A stretch of 64,000 nt of DNA from a virus. The DNA lies in IMG/VR virus record IMGVR_UViG_3300020205_005279, positions 25,051 to 89,050 of that record. One strand, 5' to 3'. This document shows, one piece after another, positions 1 through 8,255 of the stretch; within the stretch, counting starts at the first letter, position 1; every line of letters begins with the position of its first letter. The translations under genes and the position numbers were made by a program. The notes beneath the pieces were generated by a model, which was not told the origin of the DNA, searched no databases, and was given only the letters and a program-made list of their open reading frames with translations.

Positions 1-872
1 AGGCCCTTGCCAAGATAAAATACGGAGCAACCTTGGTCGATCTCGCCCCGCGTGCACATAGAAATCTTATTGGCATACTCACGAGTGGGAAGAGTGAGAG
101 TATTACCACCGACCGAATCAATAACTTTTTTAATTGCTTCGTCAGGAGTAACTCCTTTGAAGCGGATGCTTCGGGGCAAAAGGCGTTTCTTATCGGGTTC
201 TGAGTTTGTGTTGGCGCAAAAAGAAACAGAGTAACCCATCTCTTCGGAAATGTCTTTAAGCACTTTTTCGATCTCAGCGCCTTCATCAAAGGCCATATTG
301 ACCAAGGATTGGTTGAAGAGCACAGAGCGGGCCTCGACGCCCCTTATAGTAACCGACGGGTACCTAGAGCCGTGGGATACCGAAAACCCATCCACTCTGA
401 AGTAGAAGTCGGTGCCAAAAGACGTTCCGCCCACGTCGTACCATAGAGAGAGCATGAGTAAGGCAAAGTTACCCTGTGCATTGACAGGGTCGTTTTTGTC
501 TACGTTTAGGTCTACGTACTTAACGCATTTATCTGCAATTGGATCCTGACCCTCAGTACAGGCTGGTAGTAAAATATTATTAGATGCTGCGATGGTAGAC
601 GCTGTGTAAATGCTGGCCGCGTCGTACAGAGCAGGCCACGCCAATCCGGTTAGATACGGATCGGAGATAGTGACCTGGCATTTAGATTGGTTGAGAAAGT
701 TTGTAGCGGCAGTGGGGGTTGTTGTGGAGTCTTGGTTGAGTTGTGAGAGTCCAGGTTCCCACTTAAGATCAACTGAGAGCTCTTGAATTTGCCGCTCATC
801 AAATACAATAAGCTGTTCCGACCTAAATGGTCGGTAGCCTACACGAGCTCTACAGCGATAAAGACTTGACAC
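1..872 (-). CDS. virion or baseplate-like protein, partial (C-terminus beyond window)
   Basis: The reading frame is open from a GTG at 870-872 to the window edge, about 290 codons. The frame is closed upstream by a TAG, and an out-of-frame ATG lies two bases before the GTG. A region about 220-275 residues in, containing IRFKGVTPDEAIKKVIDSVG, resembles the short STN-type fold (secretin and TonB N-terminus) in pattern: a helix ending in GYSVSF, then strands, then a helix. The rest is beta-rich with no motif I know. It starts 12 bases after the preceding gene on the same strand and so belongs to that operon. Expression as a virion or baseplate protein is inferred from context. Coding is well supported; function is unknown. 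Confidence 0.75.
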   Translation of the reverse strand, partial: MSSLYRCRARVGYRPFRSEQLIVFDERQIQELSVDLKWEPGLSQLNQDSTTTPTAATNFLNQSKCQVTISDPYLTGLAWPALYDAASIYTASTIAASNNILLPACTEGQDPIADKCVKYVDLNVDKNDPVNAQGNFALLMLSLWYDVGGTSFGTDFYFRVDGFSVSHGSRYPSVTIRGVEARSVLFNQSLVNMAFDEGAEIEKVLKDISEEMGYSVSFCANTNSEPDKKRLLPRSIRFKGVTPDEAIKKVIDSVGGNTLTLPTREYANKISMCTRGEIDQGCSVFYLGKG

Positions 873-883
873 ATTCTACTCGA

Positions 884-1705
884 TTAGTCAGTAATAGAAG
901 TTACAGTGGCAGTTGCCGGAGTTGTCTGAGTGGCTCCGGTCTGAGGAGCAACTGTGGAGATATTAAGCTGAACAACCTGGCCATTGATAAATCCTTCGCC
1001 AGGGACGGTGATAAGAGTGATCGAATCGATTTCGCCACCAATAATTTCCGCGGTAACTTCTGCCACGGCGTAATTGGAGGGATTAGTAACAGCAGTTGAG
1101 GAGACTACAAATACCACGTCTTCGGCCGTATCGTCCGTACCATCCACGGTAAATCCAGCGCCAGGGGTGGTGAGTGTTAGGGTGGCAATAGCCCCGCTAA
1201 TTGGAGTTTGTTCAGCCACTCTAGCGATCTCTTTAGCCAACTCATAGGTAGCAACCATAAAATTAAAGTCTTCTCCGTCGCCCTCTGCAATACCAACAAA
1301 CCTGGTGGTATTTACAAGAAGAGCATTGAGTATAGTAGCATCTGCAGAATATACGTCACCGTTATTAGCAAGAGCTTCTGTGATTAGTTCAAAGGCACCA
1401 TAGGCCGCTCTTTTGGCCTCAAACCCCATTGAAGGACCACAACCAATAAATGTCTCTACAAATTCTTCACGAATACTAGGGGTATTGCCGGGTTGATTGT
1501 AGCTGAAGATAGTGGGCCAGGATAGCGCGAATAAAAGAAAAGTTTGGAGTTTAATTTTATACTCAAATTGAATGCCAATAAGACGACGCAATTGACCCGC
1601 AGTAACCTCGAGTAGAAGAGGCGCACCAACTTTAGGACTAACAACACTTTCTAGATTGTCGGTAAGTAGTCTATACCCGAATAATTGCTGAGTTGTAATT
1701 GTCAT
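884..1705 (-). CDS. putative virion protein with glycine-rich beta repeats
   Basis: A 273-residue protein. The N-terminal two thirds are mixed helical. The C-terminal third contains two copies of a short beta motif (TPGAGFTVDG and VPGEGFINGQ) of the kind that recurs in cyanophage virion proteins. The ATG overlaps the stop of the upstream HExxH gene as ATGA, so the two are probably translationally coupled. The next gene starts 12 bases after its stop. No enzymatic motif is seen. A tail or baseplate role is inferred from the motif and neighbours only. Confidence 0.7.
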   Translation of the reverse strand: MTITTQQLFGYRLLTDNLESVVSPKVGAPLLLEVTAGQLRRLIGIQFEYKIKLQTFLLFALSWPTIFSYNQPGNTPSIREEFVETFIGCGPSMGFEAKRAAYGAFELITEALANNGDVYSADATILNALLVNTTRFVGIAEGDGEDFNFMVATYELAKEIARVAEQTPISGAIATLTLTTPGAGFTVDGTDDTAEDVVFVVSSTAVTNPSNYAVAEVTAEIIGGEIDSITLITVPGEGFINGQVVQLNISTVAPQTGATQTTPATATVTSITD

Positions 1706-2649
1706 TTTAAAAATTTAGGATGGGTAATCTCCGGGACTCGGAGTATAGACTCCCCTAAAGGAGTCAATTCGGCATGTCTTTTAATCTCTGCAAAAAGAGA
1801 CTTGGAGGCATCCGAAGTTATTTCTACAATAACTTTAAACTCCTTTGAATAAGGGGTAAGAGGAGAAACCAATTCTGAAAAACAGGCTTCGATGTTCTTT
1901 GAGACAAAATAGGCGTGAATAATACCATGCATAGGCCTGGTGTCCGAACGAAAAGCCGATGAAAACCTCTCATTGTCTGGATTGGTGCATAGGATTCCGT
2001 GTTCATTGCATATCGAAAATAGGGCCATGTGACAGGCCTCATGAACAAGTTGTTCAAAAAATTTAGGAAAAGTACCCAGGACTAGAGGGTTAAGTACAGT
2101 GGCTCCCCATAAAAAGAAATATGTAGCCCCACCAAAACTCAAGTTTTTTTGTTTTGAAAGATGGCCGGGGGAGGTAATGATAATTACACGGAGCATCTCT
2201 TCTACCAATTTGTGGTATTGAGGCGAATGAGAAGAAAGAAGATCTAGACTTTTATGTAAAGAATTTCGGCAGTATTTAATAACGCCCTCAGAGGGTTGTT
2301 CTAAGTCCAGAGGAAACGCAGCCTCAGTGGATAAAGTTTGAAAAATATTGTCCCACTCATAAGGGAAAAAAGCATTGGCGCCCCACTCCAAGATGGTAGG
2401 ATGAGCCGGGCGTTTAAGTCTTATAGAGTCCGAAAGAAAGGAAGTAGTTTTATTTACAGAATTTTCGTCCTCGTTGATTAATGCCTCAACCAAGTTTTTA
2501 TATGCTAAAAAGGTTAGAGGATGTGGAACGTCCGATAAAAAGTACTTATTTGCTTCTGTAGAAAAGATCTGATTTAAAGAATTATTTAAGTCATCAATTG
2601 TTAAAAGGTTGGCCTTTTGCCATCTATTAGCGCCCTGTGTAGTTACCAT
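1702..2649 (-). CDS. HExxH-motif protein resembling peptide-modifying (alpha-ketoglutarate HExxH type) enzymes
   Basis: A 315-residue protein. Residues 203-207 read HEACH, a perfect HExxH metal site inside the hydrophobic helix FFEQLVHEACHMALF. About 30 residues later comes FRSDTRPMHGIIHAYFV (233-249), which matches in layout the S-P-x-R-x-D-x-R-P-x-x-G-x-x-H/Q block of the HExxH domain found in RiPP-associated proteins. Members of that family are now described as iron/alpha-ketoglutarate peptide beta-hydroxylases. H241 or H245 could supply a third metal ligand. There is no signal peptide and no other protease signature, so a plain metalloprotease is the main alternative. It overlaps the next gene by 4 bases (ATGA). 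No precursor-peptide gene is obvious next to it; the substrate could be a virion protein or a host protein. Confidence 0.65.
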   Translation of the reverse strand: MVTTQGANRWQKANLLTIDDLNNSLNQIFSTEANKYFLSDVPHPLTFLAYKNLVEALINEDENSVNKTTSFLSDSIRLKRPAHPTILEWGANAFFPYEWDNIFQTLSTEAAFPLDLEQPSEGVIKYCRNSLHKSLDLLSSHSPQYHKLVEEMLRVIIITSPGHLSKQKNLSFGGATYFFLWGATVLNPLVLGTFPKFFEQLVHEACHMALFSICNEHGILCTNPDNERFSSAFRSDTRPMHGIIHAYFVSKNIEACFSELVSPLTPYSKEFKVIVEITSDASKSLFAEIKRHAELTPLGESILRVPEITHPKFLK

Positions 2650-2684
2650 AGTAATTAATTTAATTTCAAAATACTAAGAAGTAA

Positions 2685-3287
2685 TTACGATGCATTTAAA
2701 CATAATAGAAGGTTTGGTGGTTCACGGTATCCTGGATCAATGATTTTATGTGGAAGTAGAGAACGGTATTTTAAGTAGTCTTCCATATAGTCGTAGTAGG
2801 CGAGGTGCTCAGCTTCCCTCATTAGGAGTTGGTTGCGAATAAAATACGGTGTGGCGGCAGGGTATTGTTCTTTGATCTCTACAACATGATGGGGGCGACT
2901 CCATTCCCAGCTCCTCTTGACAAGAAAAACATGAACCTTAGAGGCCCTAGAGGAAAAATATGACTCGGCGGCAAAGGCCCATTCTTCTGAAATATTTACA
3001 TGACGCCGAAACTTATCATAAAAGGTAACTTCTGAAAAACCACGATCACAAATTACCACCTCGGGCATTGTATCTAACACCGCATCCAAGGGCTGGGTGT
3101 ACTGCTCAATGGGGGAGTTATGATGGGGTTGGGGCCCCGCAAAGTGGAGAACAACAGCGTCTGTACCTTTGTCCGTAAGTTGGTGCAGGGTATTAGAGAC
3201 GATGGTAGATTTGCCAACTCTATCGGCTCCTAGAACCACAATAATGGCGGGTTTTGTTGACATAAACAACTTAGGTGGGGTGGGCAT
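2685..3287 (-). CDS. P-loop nucleoside monophosphate kinase-like protein
   Basis: A 200-residue protein with Walker A GADRVGKST at residues 20-28 and a CDRG motif at 80-83, as in thymidylate-kinase-like dNMP kinases, where the DR pair contacts the nucleotide phosphate. The length fits that fold. The likely role is phosphorylation of a (deoxy)nucleoside monophosphate for phage DNA synthesis, although the lid region is divergent and a polynucleotide- or sugar-kinase role is possible. A second in-frame ATG at residue 9, just before the beta strand leading to the P-loop, is a possible alternative start (3263); neither start has a clear ribosome binding site. It lies 35 bases upstream of the HExxH gene, and an AGTACT palindrome lies about 100 bases ahead of it. 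Confidence 0.7.
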   Translation of the reverse strand: MPTPPKLFMSTKPAIIVVLGADRVGKSTIVSNTLHQLTDKGTDAVVLHFAGPQPHHNSPIEQYTQPLDAVLDTMPEVVICDRGFSEVTFYDKFRRHVNISEEWAFAAESYFSSRASKVHVFLVKRSWEWSRPHHVVEIKEQYPAATPYFIRNQLLMREAEHLAYYDYMEDYLKYRSLLPHKIIDPGYREPPNLLLCLNAS

Positions 3288-3384
3288 TGATTAGTAGTAT
3301 TATATCACGGCCTTCGCCTCATGTCAAGGGTGGGCGAAGCGCTGGCGCTCTGGTGCACCGTAGCTTTTTCACTCTTACTTTTTA

Positions 3385-3398
3385 CTAAAGTACTTTAG
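3385..3398. promoter_or_regulatory. AGTACT-centred perfect palindrome (operator candidate)
   Basis: CTAAAGTACTTTAG is a perfect 14-base palindrome in the divergent intergenic region between the nucleotide kinase (minus) and the 3476 gene (plus). Similar AGTACT-centred palindromes precede the DNA polymerase and the 60582 gene. Binding by a phage or host regulator is inferred. Confidence 0.4.
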
Positions 3399-3435
3399 CT
3401 CAGTTGTAAAACTAACTATAACTAACAACTACGGA

Positions 3436-3466
3436 GTTTAAAGTATGTATATAGAAAATACTACAG
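3436..3466 (+). promoter_or_regulatory. GTTTAAAG promoter-like element
   Basis: GTTTAAAG at 3436-3443 is followed by A/T-rich sequence with TATATA and AATACT boxes. It lies about 35 bases before the ATG of the 3476 gene and is one of a family of such elements in front of gene blocks in this window. Confidence 0.45.
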
Positions 3467-3475
3467 AGCAGGAAT

Positions 3476-3817
3476 ATGCCCGCCACCCCAGAACCTCCTT
3501 TTCACAGATTTGGAATTAGATTTACATCCAACCCCACTCATAATCTGAGTTACCTTCAACTTCAACATGATGAAGATGAAGCCGCCGCGTACAGAGGCGA
3601 ACTATTCCTCAATGAAGTGCTCGATGAAATGTACTACATCGACGCCGGCGGAGACGCAAGGCGGTTTGGCGATAGGGCCTCAGTGCCATTTTCACGAATT
3701 AGTTTTACAGGGTTGAGAGAATTTGCCGATGATGCCGCCGCTGCTGCAGCTGACCCAGCCGTCCCTGTTGGTGGGATGTATCGTACAGGAAGTTTACTTA
3801 AAGTCAGGGTAGTTTAA
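3476..3817 (+). CDS. small phage protein with C-terminal AAAAA-PVGGMYRTG motif
   Basis: A 113-residue protein. It ends in an alanine run followed by PAVPVGGMYRTGSLLKVRV, a C-terminal signature common to small proteins and virion proteins of many tailed phages (a form such as GVPVGGLYRTGNVVKIR). AGGA lies 5 bases before the ATG. It stands alone between a promoter-like element and a terminator, so it is probably a separate transcription unit. Function is unknown; a structural role is suggested by the motif. Confidence 0.75.
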   Translation: MPATPEPPFHRFGIRFTSNPTHNLSYLQLQHDEDEAAAYRGELFLNEVLDEMYYIDAGGDARRFGDRASVPFSRISFTGLREFADDAAAAAADPAVPVGGMYRTGSLLKVRVV

Positions 3818-3881
3818 AGTCCATCAGGACGTGAAAACACTACATGATGTCCCAAAGACATTACATAGCTGACCTTAGGAT

Positions 3882-3919
3882 CCGGCAGAAGAACTATGTC
3901 TTCTCCGGGTCTTTTTTTA
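3882..3919 (+). terminator. rho-independent terminator
   Basis: The stem CCGGcAGAAGA / TCTTCTCCGG has a five- to six-base loop and is followed by a run of seven T. It ends the 3476 transcript just before phoH. Confidence 0.8.
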
Positions 3920-3947
3920 CGTCAAGGAAACAACGTAATTCCATCTC

Positions 3948-4688
3948 ATGGCTAGAAAATCAACACGGAAACAGCGCCAAATTCTAGACAACACCCTACT
4001 CACTGAGCAGGAAATCCCTAGTCCACGGTTTAACGAGCACAAGCCATTGCTTCCACGAAACCCGAACCAGGTAGATGCTATGAGATACCTGCGTACAAAA
4101 ACACTTACGCTCCTCTCAGGACCTCCGGGAACCGCTAAAACCCTTCTTGCTACTTACATCGCCTGCGAAAAACTCGCCAAAAGGGAAATAGATAAAATCT
4201 ATTACGTCAAACCTGTTGTGGACGTTCCTGGCGAGCAAGGTCTAGGCTTTCTTCCAGGAAACTTGGACGAGAAAGTCGCTCCGCACGTGGCCCCAATACG
4301 TGATGCTCTGGAAGTATTTATGCCAAAAGGCAAAGCTGAATACATGCTTGCTAAAAAACACGTTGAGTTCTTGCCCATAGACCATCTACGTGGTAGATCA
4401 TTGCATCGTTGTGTGGTCATTGCTGATGAAATGCAAAACGCTACCACGCATAGCCTATTGACAATTCTTACACGCCTTGGAGAAGGCTCGAGTATTGCTG
4501 TATTAGGCGACGTAGTTCAACGTGACCTTGGAAATCGGTTTGGCAAAGATGGTCTTTCCGATGCTCTTAATCGCCTTCGGTTTCTTCCAGAGGTCGGGCA
4601 CGTAGAGTTTGGCTTTGAGGACATTGAGCGGTCGCCATTTGTTCGGTCCGTCATTAAAGCCTACGCCGATCTTTACTCCTCTAAGTAA
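3948..4688 (+). CDS. phoH: PhoH-like ATPase
   Basis: A 246-residue PhoH family P-loop ATPase. Walker A GPPGTAKT is at residues 58-65, Walker B VVIADE at 156-161, and LGDVVQRD is the family's sensor region. Length and domain layout match single-domain phage PhoH. PhoH is a phosphate-starvation-inducible ATPase that is very common in marine and cyanobacterial phages; its biochemical role in infection is unsettled. The gene follows a terminator and precedes a promoter-like element, so it may be monocistronic. No strong Shine-Dalgarno is visible. Confidence 0.95.
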   Translation: MARKSTRKQRQILDNTLLTEQEIPSPRFNEHKPLLPRNPNQVDAMRYLRTKTLTLLSGPPGTAKTLLATYIACEKLAKREIDKIYYVKPVVDVPGEQGLGFLPGNLDEKVAPHVAPIRDALEVFMPKGKAEYMLAKKHVEFLPIDHLRGRSLHRCVVIADEMQNATTHSLLTILTRLGEGSSIAVLGDVVQRDLGNRFGKDGLSDALNRLRFLPEVGHVEFGFEDIERSPFVRSVIKAYADLYSSK

Positions 4689-4696
4689 TTTTGTAG

Positions 4697-4711
4697 GTTT
4701 AAAGTATAATA
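4697..4711 (+). promoter_or_regulatory. GTTTAAAG element with adjoining TATAAT
   Basis: GTTTAAAG (4697-4704) is immediately followed by TATAATATA, 20 bases before the ATG of the 4731 gene. It fits the recurring phage promoter-like element, although the spacing to the -10-like box is shorter here than elsewhere. Confidence 0.45.
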
Positions 4712-4730
4712 TACGTAGCGGTTTGAGAAA

Positions 4731-7700
4731 ATGCCTAAGTCAAAAAGTGGCGGGAGACTAAAAATATCCAGGTCCCAACCACAACTCTTTTTTCAGCGCG
4801 AAAGTGCTGAAACTGAAGTCAAGTACTTTGGCTTAGAGCGGGACAATGCGCTGAATGATCTCGAGTCCAGGGATAAGGCCCTGGCCGAGGTTCTTCGAGA
4901 CATTCAAGATCCTGCAGAGGCTTCTACTCTTGGAACTTTTAACCCTACTGACCTTCAGATTCTCGACGGAGTCGAAAGATTTGATCTAAAAAAAGAAGAC
5001 TTTGAAATTCTTGTTGGCTCTTCTATAAACGCTCAAGATGATAATGGCGTGGCATCTGCCTTAGTTAATCCTCGCCAACGTATTTCTGATCGCATTGCCC
5101 AAGCTGAGCAGTTTGCCGGGCGAGGAACAAACTACCAAGGCCAGGGCACAGTACTTTATAAGTACTATGTGCCTGAAACTCAGCCCACCTCCTCGGCAAA
5201 TAAATACTCGCACACCAACCTCCCGCCATTCTTCACCGAGGCTATAACTTCCTCGTTAGAAAATTCCCCAGATTTTATCCCGGCCAACTCAGCGCAAATT
5301 GCTAATACTCACCGGCTTGGGTACATTGAAGACGGGGTTTTTGTCCCTCAGGTGGAGAACGAGTATTGGTGGAGTGGAGAATACGATACATATTTAAATG
5401 AAGTAAGCGAGTATGGTAACGCTACTGAAACTGCACTAACAAACCCCAAATTTCCTATTGTTCGCGATGGAAATATGAAGTTTGATCAAATACTTCCAAA
5501 GGGGATTAATACTCGTTATAATTGGGGGTTAAGATTTGACGCTTGGTTTAAAAGAGACTCTGACGCTGCCATAATGAGGTGGGCAGCGCAAGTTAACGGA
5601 CATCTCCGCATTGACTACTTTGATAAGAGCGGATACAATTCCACAACAGGGGCCGTAGAAGGGACTTGGAAAACTGCTCTTAATACGGCCGATGGTTCTA
5701 CTTATTACACTCAGTTTTCAAAAGAGATCCCAGTGCCCAGCCTTCTTGGAGGAAGGTTGTACTATGTTCAAGGTGGCCCAACCACCCCATTAGGAGCTGG
5801 AGATGGTACATTACCTACACAAAGATCAGAGGTTGATGGTTCTGCGTTAGACCTAACAAAAACCTATCTTGATAAAGAAGGAAACCCAATTAAAAATTTT
5901 GATGATGACTATGTTCCTGTTATTATCAGGTTTTGGTACGGTCAACCATCAACCGATCCGGCTCAGACAAATGTGCTAACAAAGCAACCTCTGGGCCCAG
6001 CAAGTTTTTTTATCGAGCTACTGGACACAAATCTTGCACTTATCGACCTTCCAAAATGGAATGACTATTCCGCCTCTATAAAACTCGGGTGGGATACTGC
6101 CACAAGCGCGTGGGTTGTTAATACCGGTGCCGGGGAAAGCGCAATTGGCGAGGCAAACTTTACCAACTTTAATGAAAACTTTGAAATTATTGCCCACACT
6201 CCCTTAGGAGCAACACAACCTGGAGCTCTATCTGGCTACACTGTACCCTCTATTGTGATTATTGCCACTAAACTCGCACCGGTACTCGGAGTTACCAGAG
6301 CCACGTTTAACATTAGTGGAATTAACCCAACAAACGGGCAAACAATTTGGGTGGTGGCTAGAAACCGTGTATTCAGTGTCATTCCAGGTGGTTCAAGAAA
6401 CAGAGATTCTCTCTGGCAAAACTACCTATTCAACCCCAGTCCAACGGACAAATACAGAAGCGCCGACGATCTTCTAGAGGGGGTAGGTGAGAATTATAAA
6501 GACCCAAACCCCGCAAAAGCTACATTTGAAGAAAATTTAGATTTATACAAAGCTACTTTTGGAAGTCTTCCAGCCCTTAGTACGTACACCTCAACTAGGT
6601 ATGATGGCACCCTGCCAAACTCCATAACAACTGCTAGCGCGCAAAGGGACTATGACTATAACCACGCAAAACTTCTAGCAATTGGCCGGCAAAAAAAGGG
6701 AACGACAGGAGAAGTAGGTACTACGGCCCCGTATTCTGGTAAGGATTTAGCGCCAGATGAGGTTCGTAAAGCCGGAGAAAACTACACATTTTTTGAGGTG
6801 GTAGAGAATGAAGCTGGGTTTGGTGGCAATGTAATAATTAATGCGTATCCGTCTAACGATCTTGGGGTTGTTAGTACTGCCTCAACGTCAACGTATGGCA
6901 AAGCGCTTCATATGTTAGATAATACCACAACGTTTTCCAACGCACTACGGCAAAATATCTCTACTGTACAACTTAACAGATTACCATCAGACGGAGATTT
7001 TGCTCTTACGCTAAAAATCCTCTATGAAGAAGTGGATGGGCAGGGAAGATTCAGTTACGGGTCCTGGAATGGTTCTTCTTGGACTTATGACAATACCGGG
7101 GTAATTGCCCAACTTGCAATGGGAGCAACTTCTAGAAATCATTCTTCTAAATCAGGATTTGTAGCAGAGTTTACCAAAGGGGTAAATAACTACGGATTTT
7201 ATGGGTTTGTGGGGGTGCAAAGAACATCGTTCCCAAGCGCGTCACTTACAGTAAATGCGGGAGATGTGTCAATTACATCTGCAGGAGGCATTTTCACTCC
7301 GGACTCAACTGGGTCTAACAATGATCAGTATATCGGCTCAGAAATTTATTTCCCTGGAGACGCTACTGTACGGAGAGTAACGTCATATGTTGCTTCTACG
7401 GGTGTCGTAACTTTTTCCCCATCTAAGCCTGCCGGGGTATATTCCAACTGCGAGGTGTACTACAACCACCTCCAACTCGGAGGAGTGTTACCATCGAGCA
7501 TTGTAACAAGCGCCGGGGCCCAAACTGTTAGAACAAGTATTATTCCCGTTCCAGGTGCCGGAAACAAAGTTGAAAGAATTGTTCAAATTCGATTTGTATT
7601 TAACGCTGCTTACCAGTACCTAAGGGCCGATACGGGCGCTGGGCTTAACTTTGGCGAAACACTCTACGTAAAATCTGCTTTAACCCCCACTGAGTCCCGA

Positions 7701-8255
7701 CCATTTGCCCTAGATACAGAACTTCCGGCTCCTCCAGCGGATATTGTGGTTCCGTTTGGTTACGATAACTCTACGGGGTCGAGTGATCCAGGGCTAGGAG
7801 GGCTTTGCTATCCTCCTTACTCCATTCAAAATATAGGTCTTCGAAGCATAGCCCGCACTGACTCTTCTTTATACGCCACAGGTGAGGGGCAGTTTGATGT
7901 CTGGTGGGGAGGAAGAATTGGTAATGCGAGTGATATGGGGCAAAGGTATCTGTACGTTACCGATAAGTTAATGTTTGATTTTGAGGCAGCGCAACGAAAC
8001 AGTTTGCTTACGTCTCTCTCGGTGGCACAAAAACCCATCTTTACAAGCGCAACATACACTCACAAGTTGGAAGTAGAGCTTAACGTTGGGTTGCCAAGCA
8101 ATGCATTTACAGTAACAAACGCTAACATATACAACGACGTTAAACTCCACTCGAATAATAAACCGGTAAAAGACAAATATTACTTATTTATTCTTAAGCA
8201 AACTGGGGGTAATCAGCTGAACGTTCTATCAGCCAACTCCCCCTCTTGGACTTAA
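4731..8255 (+). CDS. large virion protein (tail or baseplate)
   Basis: A 1174-residue protein with a charged helical N-terminus (about 1-120) followed by long beta-rich segments. A stretch near residues 265-300 (RYNWGLRFDAWFKRD, then WAAQVNGHLRIDYFD) resembles a carbohydrate-binding or PA14-like beta sandwich, and similar wording occurs in cyanophage tail proteins. It has no enzymatic motif. It is convergent with the next block, and its stop overlaps the opposing stop. A tail or baseplate role is inferred from size, composition and position near other virion genes. Confidence 0.75.
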   Translation: MPKSKSGGRLKISRSQPQLFFQRESAETEVKYFGLERDNALNDLESRDKALAEVLRDIQDPAEASTLGTFNPTDLQILDGVERFDLKKEDFEILVGSSINAQDDNGVASALVNPRQRISDRIAQAEQFAGRGTNYQGQGTVLYKYYVPETQPTSSANKYSHTNLPPFFTEAITSSLENSPDFIPANSAQIANTHRLGYIEDGVFVPQVENEYWWSGEYDTYLNEVSEYGNATETALTNPKFPIVRDGNMKFDQILPKGINTRYNWGLRFDAWFKRDSDAAIMRWAAQVNGHLRIDYFDKSGYNSTTGAVEGTWKTALNTADGSTYYTQFSKEIPVPSLLGGRLYYVQGGPTTPLGAGDGTLPTQRSEVDGSALDLTKTYLDKEGNPIKNFDDDYVPVIIRFWYGQPSTDPAQTNVLTKQPLGPASFFIELLDTNLALIDLPKWNDYSASIKLGWDTATSAWVVNTGAGESAIGEANFTNFNENFEIIAHTPLGATQPGALSGYTVPSIVIIATKLAPVLGVTRATFNISGINPTNGQTIWVVARNRVFSVIPGGSRNRDSLWQNYLFNPSPTDKYRSADDLLEGVGENYKDPNPAKATFEENLDLYKATFGSLPALSTYTSTRYDGTLPNSITTASAQRDYDYNHAKLLAIGRQKKGTTGEVGTTAPYSGKDLAPDEVRKAGENYTFFEVVENEAGFGGNVIINAYPSNDLGVVSTASTSTYGKALHMLDNTTTFSNALRQNISTVQLNRLPSDGDFALTLKILYEEVDGQGRFSYGSWNGSSWTYDNTGVIAQLAMGATSRNHSSKSGFVAEFTKGVNNYGFYGFVGVQRTSFPSASLTVNAGDVSITSAGGIFTPDSTGSNNDQYIGSEIYFPGDATVRRVTSYVASTGVVTFSPSKPAGVYSNCEVYYNHLQLGGVLPSSIVTSAGAQTVRTSIIPVPGAGNKVERIVQIRFVFNAAYQYLRADTGAGLNFGETLYVKSALTPTESRPFALDTELPAPPADIVVPFGYDNSTGSSDPGLGGLCYPPYSIQNIGLRSIARTDSSLYATGEGQFDVWWGGRIGNASDMGQRYLYVTDKLMFDFEAAQRNSLLTSLSVAQKPIFTSATYTHKLEVELNVGLPSNAFTVTNANIYNDVKLHSNNKPVKDKYYLFILKQTGGNQLNVLSANSPSWT

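Noticed and set aside
52-234. 60-codon plus-strand frame
   Set aside because: Antisense to the partial minus gene, which is open over 290 codons.
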